A stretch of 9,951 bases of DNA from an uncultured Chloroflexota bacterium (GTDB taxonomy: Bacteria; Chloroflexota; Limnocylindria; Limnocylindrales; CSP1-4): positions 1 through 9,951 of the forward strand of contig CAIYQJ010000461.1 in the NCBI GenBank assembly GCA_903928275.1. Direction: 5' to 3'. Positions within the stretch are counted from its first letter, which is position 1. Each line of letters opens with the position of its first letter. The notes beneath the pieces were generated by a model. That model had not been told where the DNA came from. It saw only the letters and a program-made list of their open reading frames with translations, and did not search any database. The translations under genes and the position numbers were made by a program. This document shows, piece by piece, positions 1 through 6,267 of the stretch.

Positions 1-801
1 CGCGCCGAACAGGCCGCGCCACAGGGCGAGGCGCGAGGCGGTCGCGACGACCCGCGCCAGGTCGGCCGTGTACCGCTCCACCTCCCACGTCTCACGCACG
101 AAGCTCTTGACGACGCGGATCCCGGCCAGGGCCTCCTCGGCCGTGGTCGTGCTCAGGGCGATCTCGTCCTGCACGCTCGTGCTCACGCGCTGGAGCGGTC
201 GCCCGAACAGGACCGCCACGACGATGAGCGCGGGGGCGAGGAAGAGGATGAGGATGAGCAGCGTGGGGCTCAGCATGAAGAGGATGATCACGGCCCCCAC
301 GAGGCCGATCATGGCCGACAGGAGGCTCGTGATCGTCTGCGTGAGCATCGTCCGCACCTGCGTCACGTCGCTCGAGAGCCGCGAGATGAGCTCACCGACA
401 CGGGTCCGCGCGTAGTAGTCGAGCGAGAGGGTCACGAGGCGCGCGAAGAGCTGACCCCTCAGTGTGGCGACGATCCGCTCCCCCACCACCCCGAGGAGGT
501 AGGTCTGGAGGAAGCTGCCGACGGCCTGCACCGAGAAGAGCAGGACGAGGCCCACGATGAGCCTGTCGAGGCCGGCGACATCCCCGCCCGCCACGACCTC
601 CGACGTGATCCGCGCGATGAGCAGCGGGAAGAGCAGGCCGAGTCCCGCGGACAGGACGAGCCCGACGAGCGCGATGCTGAAGAGGAGGAGGTGTGGCCGC
701 AGGTACGCGAGCAGGCGACGCCAGGGGACGCCGGTGAAGCCGCGGACCTGGCGGACGACCTCGCCCGCGTCGGTGGGCACGCGTGCGATCTGCTGCGACA
801 T
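1..801 (-). CDS. ABC exporter, N-terminal part (half-transporter permease), truncated by window edge
   Basis: The first 267 residues of an ABC transporter of the type I exporter (MsbA/LmrA-like) class are visible. The ATPase domain would lie beyond the left edge. Hydrophobic segments at about residues 36-62, 80-105, 158-180 and 182-200 fit TM1-TM4. Family-typical stretches follow them: ERIVATLRGQLFARL (108-122) after TM2, TRVGELISRLSSDV (133-146) in the intracellular coupling region, and EEALAGIRVVKSFVRE (222-237) before TM5. Such proteins export lipids, drugs or peptides using ATP; the substrate cannot be read from this part. The ATG at 801 has no clear Shine-Dalgarno sequence, but a TAGAGT hexamer lies 7 nt upstream, so translation may be leaderless. 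It lies 26 nt after the CPBP protease gene on the same strand, so cotranscription is also possible. The family call is firm; the substrate is unknown. Confidence 0.93.
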   Translation of the reverse strand, partial: MSQQIARVPTDAGEVVRQVRGFTGVPWRRLLAYLRPHLLLFSIALVGLVLSAGLGLLFPLLIARITSEVVAGGDVAGLDRLIVGLVLLFSVQAVGSFLQTYLLGVVGERIVATLRGQLFARLVTLSLDYYARTRVGELISRLSSDVTQVRTMLTQTITSLLSAMIGLVGAVIILFMLSPTLLILILFLAPALIVVAVLFGRPLQRVSTSVQDEIALSTTTAEEALAGIRVVKSFVRETWEVERYTADLARVVATASRLALWRGLFGA

Positions 802-808
802 CCCCGCG

Positions 809-814
809 ACTCTA
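809..814 (-). promoter_or_regulatory. -10-like hexamer TAGAGT just before the ABC exporter start
   Basis: TAGAGT on the minus strand matches TANNNT and ends 7 nt before the ATG at 801. That spacing would put the transcription start at or next to the start codon. No TTGACA-like -35 is visible at the usual distance. It is supported mainly because the same arrangement recurs at the hflX and flavodoxin starts in this window. Confidence 0.4.
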
Positions 815-820
815 CGGCAC

Positions 821-833
821 GGCTGCCTCAGCC
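821..833 (-). terminator. Small hairpin over the CPBP stop codon
   Basis: GGCTG-AGG-CAGCC on the minus strand gives a perfect 5-bp stem with a 3-nt loop, and it includes the CPBP stop codon (828-830). It has no U-tract, so an intrinsic terminator is doubtful. It could be an mRNA end-stabilising or weak attenuating structure between the protease and ABC genes. Confidence 0.25.
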
Positions 834-1703
834 GGGCGGGCAGACCGCGTAGAGGAACATGGGCACATCCGCCGCGGCGTGGATCGCGATGGGCAGCGCG
901 AGGCTCGAGGTCCGGCGTGCGATGACCGCGGCGGCCACGCCGCCGGCCGCCATCGCCGCGATGACCGGCAGCTGCGGGCCGGTGAAGTCGGTGCCGCCGT
1001 GCGCGAGCCCGAAGCCCAGCGCCTGCACGACGATGGCCGTCGCCGGACCGAGGGCCGCTTCGCCCCACCCGAGCCACGCGCCGCGGTAGGCCACCTCCTC
1101 CTCCACGGCGTTGGCGATCGCGAACGCGAGCGCCGGGAGGAGCGCGAGCGGCGACGCGAGGCGGAACGCCACCGGCCCGAAGAACGGCTCCGCGAGGATC
1201 GGGCCCAGCGCGATCGCGAGGGGCATCGCCACGCCGAGCGACACGATGGACAGGATGCCGACGGCGCGCGACGGCCGCCGCAGCCGGAGGCCGGCGGCAG
1301 GAACGCGGGCGACCCGCACCACGACCGCCGCCGTGGCGAGCACCGCGATGGCCGCGAGGATGCGGCGGATCGCCCGCGGCGACGCCGGGTCGGCGCATGC
1401 CTCGAGCGACCTGGCGATCGCCGGCTCCGGGATCGCCGTCAGTGCGAGCACGACCGCGACGGGGATCGGGGCGGCCCATGCGTTGCGTACCACGGCGGCG
1501 TCGCTCCGTCGCGCGACAAGCAGGCCCGCGACGAGCACGGCGAGCACCGGGAGGCGGGCCGGCGCGGCGGCTGCCGCCCCGAGCACGAGGATCGACGGGC
1601 CGAGGACCACGACGAGCCGTCGCAGGCGCGATCCCGGGCCGGCGCCGGCGACGCCGCCGGTCACGGCATCGGGCTGGGGTGGGAGAGGCGCCCGACGTGC
1701 CAT
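828..1703 (-). CDS. CPBP-family intramembrane metalloprotease
   Basis: This is a 291-residue polytopic membrane protein of the CPBP (CAAX protease / bacteriocin-processing, Abi) family. All three family motifs are present: EEEVAYR at 201-207 (the EExxxR motif), FGLAH at 231-235 (FxxxH) and HAAAD at 275-279 (HxxxD/N). These residues form the active site inside the membrane. Hydrophobic stretches run from about residue 29 to the C-terminus, which ends in the short tail YAVCPPG. The natural substrate is unknown; related proteins process prenylated or secreted peptides or give bacteriocin self-immunity. Start choice: the ATG at 1703 was taken. An in-frame GTG at 1757 would add 18 residues rich in Arg, Asp and Cys. 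Neither start has a Shine-Dalgarno sequence. The gene ends 26 nt before the ABC exporter start, so the two may share a transcript and the protease could serve the exporter; that link is inference. Confidence 0.88.
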   Translation of the reverse strand: MARRAPLPPQPDAVTGGVAGAGPGSRLRRLVVVLGPSILVLGAAAAAPARLPVLAVLVAGLLVARRSDAAVVRNAWAAPIPVAVVLALTAIPEPAIARSLEACADPASPRAIRRILAAIAVLATAAVVVRVARVPAAGLRLRRPSRAVGILSIVSLGVAMPLAIALGPILAEPFFGPVAFRLASPLALLPALAFAIANAVEEEVAYRGAWLGWGEAALGPATAIVVQALGFGLAHGGTDFTGPQLPVIAAMAAGGVAAAVIARRTSSLALPIAIHAAADVPMFLYAVCPPG

Positions 1704-1924
1704 GCACGCATCATCGCAGGCTCGGCGACCGTCGCCCGAGTGCCGTGCCGTCGCCACCGGAATCGAAACGCCCAGAGGAACCGACTCCGATGATCGCTCC
1801 CGCTGGTCCGGGGACCTGCAGGTTCGCTATCGGTGATCCGCCCCTCCGGGCAAGAAGAACCATACGGCGACCAACGACCCGCGTCGATGGGGTTGTCCAC
1901 GAGTTCCGCGATCGCGGCCGGCAT
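1661..1924 (-). other. Possible small ORF or gene remnant with GHKL-ATPase N-box-like start
   Basis: From the ATG at 1924 an 87-codon frame runs into the CPBP gene in a different reading frame. A purine-rich GAAGAGGG lies a few bases before the ATG and could be a ribosome-binding site. The first residues, MPAAIAELVDNPIDAG, resemble the N-box of GHKL ATPases (MutL/MORC-type AIAELVDNSIDAG). The first 15 codons nearly all end in G or C, as in true genes here. From about codon 16 (GGT CGT TGG, then TAT GGT TCT TCT) the bias disappears and the protein becomes Arg/Trp-rich. It could be a decayed or truncated gene piece, a small gene, or chance. I do not recognise the rest. Confidence 0.2.
1859..1887 (-). 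promoter_or_regulatory. Possible promoter for the CPBP gene
   Basis: On the minus strand, TCGACG (1882-1887) and TATGGT (1859-1864) are separated by exactly 17 bp. The -10 is a fair TANNNT match and the -35 matches TTGACA at four of six positions. It would leave a leader of about 150 nt before the ATG at 1703. Support is only sequence resemblance. Confidence 0.25.
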
Positions 1925-1948
1925 CCGGCCCTCTTCTCCACAACGCGT

Positions 1949-1972
1949 CGACACGGGCATCCCCCGTCGTCG
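1949..1972 (-). terminator. Hairpin after hflX stop, terminator-like
   Basis: CGAC-ACGGG pairs with CCCGT-(c)-GTCG around a 5-nt loop, giving 9 bp with one bulged base. It begins 13 nt after the hflX stop codon. A weaker GCCC-GGCA-GGGC hairpin (1973-1984) lies between it and the stop. No U-tract follows, so it may act with Rho or protect the 3' end rather than terminate by itself. Confidence 0.35.
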
Positions 1973-1985
1973 GCCCGGCAGGGCG

Positions 1986-3461
1986 TCAGCGCCGGTCCGC
2001 TCCCCTGCCCCGGGGTGCGGGCGGTGTGGCCGGCTGGCCGCCTTCGGTGGCCTCGTCGTCCGGTCCGAACGCCTCGGCGTCGGCCTCGGGGTCGGTCTCA
2101 TCGGGCTCGGCGTCCTCGCCCTGGTCGTGGAGCCCCGCGAGCGCCCCGAGCTCCCAGTCCTCGACGTCCGCCTCGTCGACGATCCCCGCAGCCCGGCGCA
2201 GGGCGGCGGCGGCGGCGGGCGGAACGCGGCCGACGACATGCGCCCCGGCTTCCCCGTACTCGATCTCGAGCGACCCGCGCTCCCGGATGCGCGCGAGCAG
2301 GGCGCCCTCCGCGTACGGGACGAGGACGTCCACGTCCACCCACAACGACGCGAGCAGCGCGGCGAGCTCGGCCCGCAGGGCGTCGAGCCCCGTGCCGGCG
2401 AGCGCGCTCACGACGACGGCGCCGGGTGCCACGCGGGCCGGGCCGTCAGCGTCCGACGAGTCCGGGTCGAGCAGGTCGGCCTTGTTGAGCGCGACCACGC
2501 GCGGCTTGTCACCGGCGCCGAGCTGGTCGAGGACCTGCTGGACGGTGGCCCGATGCTCCGCGGCGTGCGGGTCCGAGACGTCAACGACCTCGACGAGGAC
2601 GTCCGCGCGGTTCGCCTCCTCGAGCGTCGCGCGGAAGGCGTCGACGAGCTGGTGCGGGAGCTTGTGGATGAAGCCGACCGTGTCGGTCGCGATCACGACC
2701 TGCCCCTCGCCGAGGCGCACCTGGCGGCTCGTGGGATCGAGCGTGGCGAAGAGCTTGTCCTCGACGAACGCCGCCTCCTCGCCGACGAGGGCGTTGAGCA
2801 GGGTGGACTTGCCGGCGTTCGTGTACCCGACGATCGCAACGGTGGGGACGAGACCGCGGTCTCGGCCCCGGGCAGCGGTCGCCCGGGCCTGGCGGACGTC
2901 CTCCACGCGCTCCTTCATGCGCTTGATCCGCCCGCGGATGACGCGGCGGTCCGTCTCGAGCTGTGTCTCGCCCGGGCCGCGGGTCCCGATCCCGCCACCG
3001 GTGCGCGAGAGGTGGGTCCACATCCGCGTCAGGCGGGGCAGCTGGTATTCGAGCTGGGCCAGCTCCACCTGCAGGCGGCCCTCCCGCGTCCGCGCGTGCT
3101 GCGCGAAGATGTCGAGGATCAGCCGCGAGCGGTCGATGACCTTCACACCGAGCAGCTGCTCGAGCGACCGCTGCTGCGTGGGGCTCAGCTCGTCGTCCGC
3201 GACGAGGAGCCCGAAGCCGGTCTCGGCCTTCGCCGCCACGAGGTCCTGTGCCTTGCCCTTCCCCACGTACCACGTGGGGTCCACGTGCCGCCGGTTCTGC
3301 CATTCGGCACCGACGACCTCGGCGCCCGCGGTCTCGGCAAGGTTCGCGAGCTCCGCCAGCGAATCGCTCGCCGACCAGCCGGGATCCGCGCCGGTGTCGA
3401 CGGCCACGAGGAACGCCTTCTCGACGGGCGGGGCGATGTCGACCGGGACGCTGGGGCTCAC
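1986..3461 (-). CDS. hflX: Ribosome-associated GTPase HflX
   Basis: The protein is 491 residues. HflX binds the large ribosomal subunit and splits stalled or stress-arrested ribosomes using GTP. The N-terminal HflX domain holds the family landmarks WYVGKGKAQDL (64-74) and VIDRSRLILDIFAQHARTREG (108-128), then GGGIGTRGPGETQLETDRR (155-173). The GTPase domain follows with G1 GYTNAGKST (212-220), G2 around ATLDPTSR (239-246), G3 DTVGF (260-264), G4 NKAD (326-329) and G5 SALAGTG (352-358). A C-terminal domain ends near residue 440. A roughly 50-residue acidic, Pro/Ala/Gly-rich tail with a basic end follows and is not part of the conserved core. The frame stays open upstream through miaA, but homology begins just after the GTG at 3461, which was chosen as start. 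No Shine-Dalgarno sequence is present; TATCCT lies 7 nt upstream. miaA lies 82 bp upstream, a pairing also known in Proteobacteria (miaA-hfq-hflX). Confidence 0.96.
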   Translation of the reverse strand: MSPSVPVDIAPPVEKAFLVAVDTGADPGWSASDSLAELANLAETAGAEVVGAEWQNRRHVDPTWYVGKGKAQDLVAAKAETGFGLLVADDELSPTQQRSLEQLLGVKVIDRSRLILDIFAQHARTREGRLQVELAQLEYQLPRLTRMWTHLSRTGGGIGTRGPGETQLETDRRVIRGRIKRMKERVEDVRQARATAARGRDRGLVPTVAIVGYTNAGKSTLLNALVGEEAAFVEDKLFATLDPTSRQVRLGEGQVVIATDTVGFIHKLPHQLVDAFRATLEEANRADVLVEVVDVSDPHAAEHRATVQQVLDQLGAGDKPRVVALNKADLLDPDSSDADGPARVAPGAVVVSALAGTGLDALRAELAALLASLWVDVDVLVPYAEGALLARIRERGSLEIEYGEAGAHVVGRVPPAAAAALRRAAGIVDEADVEDWELGALAGLHDQGEDAEPDETDPEADAEAFGPDDEATEGGQPATPPAPRGRGADRR

Positions 3462-3468
3462 GTTCGAC

Positions 3469-3474
3469 AGGATA
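3469..3474 (-). promoter_or_regulatory. -10-like hexamer TATCCT before hflX (leaderless start)
   Basis: TATCCT on the minus strand ends 7 nt before the GTG start of hflX, where no Shine-Dalgarno sequence exists. The expected -35 position falls inside the 12-bp inverted repeat at 3478-3504 and has no TTGACA-like hexamer. If active, hflX has its own leaderless transcript besides any read-through from miaA. Confidence 0.4.
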
Positions 3475-3477
3475 GGG

Positions 3478-3504
3478 CCGCCCGGCGCGGTGCGCGCCGG
3501 GCGG
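3478..3504. repeat. Perfect 12-bp inverted repeat with 3-nt loop between miaA and hflX
   Basis: CCGCCCGGCGCG, a 3-nt spacer GTG, then CGCGCCGGGCGG: every base of the two arms pairs. It lies 39 bp after the miaA stop codon and ends 3 bp before the TATCCT element of hflX. As RNA it would be a very stable hairpin. There is no U-tract, so it is either a terminator-like end for the ymdB-miaB-miaA transcript, a 3'-end block to exonucleases, or an operator over the hflX promoter. All three are inference. Confidence 0.6.
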
Positions 3505-3543
3505 GTCGGACGGGCGGCGCGCCGTTGCGCCGGCCGCGACCGG

Positions 3544-4533
3544 TCACGAGGACCGTCGGACGGCGGCGAGCGCGGCCGGGAGCGGGTCACCGAGGGACGG
3601 GTCGAGACGGATGGTGGGGGTCTCGGCCCGGAACCATGTTCGCTGGCGGCGGGCGAACGCCGCGTTGCGGGTGACGTTCCGGGCGAGGAAGCCGGCGCGG
3701 TCGAGCCGTCCGTCGAGGAGGTCGAACGCCTCGCGATAGCCGATCCCCGAGAGCGATCGCAGTGCGTCGCCGTACCGGGCGCGGAGCCGGGCGGCCTCCT
3801 CCGGCAGTCCGCCGTCGAGCTGCGTCGCCGACCGCTGCTCGATCCAGGCCCTGTGCGTCGCGCGATCCGAGACGTCGACCGCGAGCCACGTGACCGGCCC
3901 GCCGTAGCCGGTCGGCGGCGGGAGCGGCCCGTCGCCGCGGATCGTCGCGATCTCGAGCGCGCGGGCGACCCGCCGCGGGTTCCGAAGGTCCGTCCGCGCG
4001 GCCAGCTCCGGGGCGGCCGCCCGCAGCCGTTCGGCGAGCGCCTCCGGGCCGTCACGGGCGAGCTCGTCGTCGATGGCGGCACGGACCTCCGCGTCGTGCG
4101 GCAGGTCATCGAGCGCGAGGCCGGCGGCCACCGCGCGGATCCACAGGCCGGTCCCGCCCGCGAGGATCGCGGTTCCGCGACGGTCCGCGAGCGAGCCCAG
4201 CGCGGCGCCGGCGATCGCGACGAAGTCGTGGACGCTGAAGGCAGCGTCAGGGTCGGCCACGTCGATGGCATGGTGGACGACGCCTCGTCGCTCCGCGACC
4301 GTCGGCTTGGCCGTCCCGACATTCATGCCCCGGTACACCTGGCGCGAGTCCGCGGAGATCACCTCGGCCGGACTCCCCTCCCCCGCCAGCGCGAGCGCGA
4401 GGCGGATGGCGAGGTCCGTCTTCCCGGTGGCGGTCGGTCCCGCGATGACGACGAGATGCGGGCGCCGCGGGGCGCCGGGCGTCTCGCCGGCGCCGGTCGT
4501 GCGGCCGTGTGCGGCGGCGCCGTGGCCGCCCAC
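3544..4533 (-). CDS. miaA: tRNA dimethylallyltransferase MiaA
   Basis: The protein is 329 residues. MiaA transfers the dimethylallyl group of DMAPP to N6 of A37 in tRNAs that read codons starting with U, forming i6A37, the substrate of MiaB. The P-loop GPTATGKTD is at 32-40. It is followed by the signature ISADSRQVYRGMNVGTAKPT (59-78), then HHAID (87-91), AGGTGLW (125-131), RNPRRVARALEI (184-195) and SGIGYREA (262-269). The C-terminal RRQRTWFR (295-302) is the tRNA-contact helix. Length is typical apart from about 25 Gly/Ala/Arg residues before the first strand. The start is a GTG at 4533, the only in-frame start before the P-loop, 11 nt after the miaB stop. No good ribosome site is seen, so translational coupling to miaB is likely. 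Confidence 0.97.
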   Translation of the reverse strand: MGGHGAAAHGRTTGAGETPGAPRRPHLVVIAGPTATGKTDLAIRLALALAGEGSPAEVISADSRQVYRGMNVGTAKPTVAERRGVVHHAIDVADPDAAFSVHDFVAIAGAALGSLADRRGTAILAGGTGLWIRAVAAGLALDDLPHDAEVRAAIDDELARDGPEALAERLRAAAPELAARTDLRNPRRVARALEIATIRGDGPLPPPTGYGGPVTWLAVDVSDRATHRAWIEQRSATQLDGGLPEEAARLRARYGDALRSLSGIGYREAFDLLDGRLDRAGFLARNVTRNAAFARRQRTWFRAETPTIRLDPSLGDPLPAALAAVRRSS

Positions 4534-4544
4534 CGGCGACGGGA

Positions 4545-6254
4545 TCAGGCGAGCCGTCCGCGCAGCGAGTACGGTCCCGCGTGCACGATGCGCGCTCGCA
4601 CGAGCGCCCCGACGAGCCCCGGATCGCCCACGAGATGGACGAGCCTGCCTTCGCGGCTCCGCCCCGCGAGGCGGGCCTCGCCGGGTCCGGGCGCCTCCGG
4701 GGGCCGCTCACCATCGCCATGGCCCTTCTCGGGGCCGGCTGCGGTCTCGTCCGGCTCCGCCGCGACGGCGTCGGCCGCTCCGGGCTCGCCCTCGTGGTCG
4801 TGGCTCGCCGGCGACGACGCCTGGTCCACGAGGACCTCGACCTCGCGCCCGAGCCACGCGCGGTTGCGGTCGAGCCCGATCCCCTCCTGGAGGGCGAGGA
4901 GCTCGTTGAGCCGGCGTCGCTTCTCCGCGGCGTGGACGTCGTCGGGCAGCAGCGCTGCGGGAGTCCCGGGCCGCGGCGAGAATGCTGCCGCGAACACCTG
5001 GTCGAACCGCATCTCCTCGAGGAGGCGCAGCGTGGCGCGGAACTGCGCGTCGGTCTCCCCGCAGAAGCCGACGATCACGTCCGTGCTCACCGCGATCCCG
5101 GGGACCGCCGCGCGGAGGCGCTCGACCCGGCCGCGGTAGTGCTCGACCGTGTACTGGCGGCCCATCCGGCGGAGCATCGCGTCGTCGCCCGACTGGATGG
5201 GCAGGTGCAGGTGCTCGCAGACCGACGGCCGCCCGGCGATCGCGTCGATGAGACGGTCCGAGAGGTCCCACGGGTGCGACGTGAGGAACCGGAGGCGCGG
5301 GATCGCGGGCCGGCCGGCGCCATCGCCGATCCCGTCGACCGCGGCGAGGAGCTCGGCCAGGTCCGGGCGCGCGGCCCGATCGAGCCGGCGGCCCACGGAG
5401 CGCTCCGTGTCGACGTGCGCGAACCGGGCCTCCGGCGGCAGGTCGTGGCCGTAGCTGTTGACGTTCTGGCCGAGGAGCGTGACCTCCCGGTAGCCGGCGG
5501 CCGCGAGGGCGCGTGCCTCGGCGATGATGTCGTCGAACGGACGGCTCCGCTCCGGACCGCGCGTGAGCGGGACGATGCAGTAGGTGCACGTCTTGTCGCA
5601 GCCGTACACGATCGGGAGCCATGCGCTGATCGACGAGCCGCGGTGGACGGCGCCCGCCGCGACCGCCGCGGCACGCGTGCCCGGGAGGAGGTCCGCGGCG
5701 CTGACGACGGTGCGGTTCACGATCGTGGTTCGCGCGGTGTCCACGCCCGACGCGATCCCGACGGACGCCTGGGCCGACGCGAGCCCCAGCCGCTCCACGA
5801 TCTCCGGCTCCTCGTCCGGGCGGAGGAAGACGTCGACCGCCGGGTAGCGGCGCGGGAGCCGCCCACGATCCAGCTCGCGGACCGCGCAGCCCGTGAGCAC
5901 GACCCGCAGCGCAGGATTCCGGTCCCGCAGGGTCGCGAGGTACCCCTGCCTGCCCACGACCTTCGCCTCGGCGGCCTCGCGGATGGCGCACGTGTTGATG
6001 ACGATGAGGTCCGCGCCTTCCAGGGTCGCCGCCTCCGGGCAGCCCGCCGCGAGGAGCCGGCCGGCCATCTCCTCCGAATCGCTCCTGTTCATCTGGCAGC
6101 CGAGGGTCCATACGAAGAACGACGGGAGCGCGACGTCCTCCGGGCGGAACTCGGTGAGGCGGTCGTCGGACGGAAGCGCGGCGTCGCGCCCTGCGCTCAC
6201 GGGCGGCAGGATCTCGACGACCGGGAGCCGGCGCGAGGGACGCAGGTCGATCAT
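4545..6254 (-). CDS. miaB: tRNA-2-methylthio-N6-dimethylallyladenosine synthase MiaB, with enlarged TRAM domain
   Basis: The protein is 569 residues, about 100 more than usual. MiaB is a radical-SAM methylthiotransferase that converts i6A37 to ms2i6A37. The N-terminal UPF0004 domain carries its three cluster cysteines C53 (TLGCQMN), C89 (NTCAIRE) and C123 (TGCAVRE). The radical-SAM cluster motif is CDKTCTYC (219-226), and the following IVPLTRGPERSRP favours MiaB over RimO. LLGQNVNSYG (260-269), LHLPIQSGDD (349-358) and FSPRPGTPAA (425-434) are further family signatures. The TRAM domain starts at EVEVLVD (471-477) and resumes at LAGRSREGRLVHL (529-541). Between lies a roughly 50-residue Glu/Ala/Pro/Gly/His-rich insertion. 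Smaller extra pieces lie near 160-208 and 275-318. The ATG at 6254 was chosen; the frame stays open upstream inside ymdB, but homology does not need it. The gap to ymdB is 13 nt, and the miaA start lies 11 nt beyond the miaB stop. Confidence 0.97.
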   Translation of the reverse strand: MIDLRPSRRLPVVEILPPVSAGRDAALPSDDRLTEFRPEDVALPSFFVWTLGCQMNRSDSEEMAGRLLAAGCPEAATLEGADLIVINTCAIREAAEAKVVGRQGYLATLRDRNPALRVVLTGCAVRELDRGRLPRRYPAVDVFLRPDEEPEIVERLGLASAQASVGIASGVDTARTTIVNRTVVSAADLLPGTRAAAVAAGAVHRGSSISAWLPIVYGCDKTCTYCIVPLTRGPERSRPFDDIIAEARALAAAGYREVTLLGQNVNSYGHDLPPEARFAHVDTERSVGRRLDRAARPDLAELLAAVDGIGDGAGRPAIPRLRFLTSHPWDLSDRLIDAIAGRPSVCEHLHLPIQSGDDAMLRRMGRQYTVEHYRGRVERLRAAVPGIAVSTDVIVGFCGETDAQFRATLRLLEEMRFDQVFAAAFSPRPGTPAALLPDDVHAAEKRRRLNELLALQEGIGLDRNRAWLGREVEVLVDQASSPASHDHEGEPGAADAVAAEPDETAAGPEKGHGDGERPPEAPGPGEARLAGRSREGRLVHLVGDPGLVGALVRARIVHAGPYSLRGRLA

Positions 6255-6267
6255 CGCGGCGGCCGCC

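Larger units (their letters stand above)
1704..1985. other. 282-bp intergenic region between hflX and the CPBP gene
   Basis: No full gene is supportable here. The stretch holds a bulged hairpin just after the hflX stop (1949-1972), a perfect 12-bp palindrome CCGCGATCGCGG at 1906-1917 next to a GGCCG-GCATC-CGGCC hairpin (1916-1930), the GHKL-like coding patch starting at 1924, and a possible promoter for the protease gene at 1859-1887. Base use is less GC3-biased than the flanking genes. I checked for a tRNA around the GGTTCG at 1821 and found no fold. Confidence 0.5.

Noticed and set aside
1704..1757. GTG start adding 18 residues to the CPBP protease
   Set aside because: No ribosome site or -10 supports it, and the extra residues look non-coding; kept only as an alternative.
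1801..1870. tRNA-like GGTTCG T-loop
   Set aside because: No matching acceptor, D or anticodon stems could be formed around it.
3462..4322. HflX start far upstream, inside miaA
   Set aside because: The frame is open, but the extra residues are an out-of-frame reading of miaA and do not resemble HflX.
1833..5139. Very long open frames on the plus strand opposite hflX, miaA and miaB
   Set aside because: They are antisense shadows caused by high GC, Arg/Ser/Pro-rich with no family resemblance, while the minus strand carries clear motifs.
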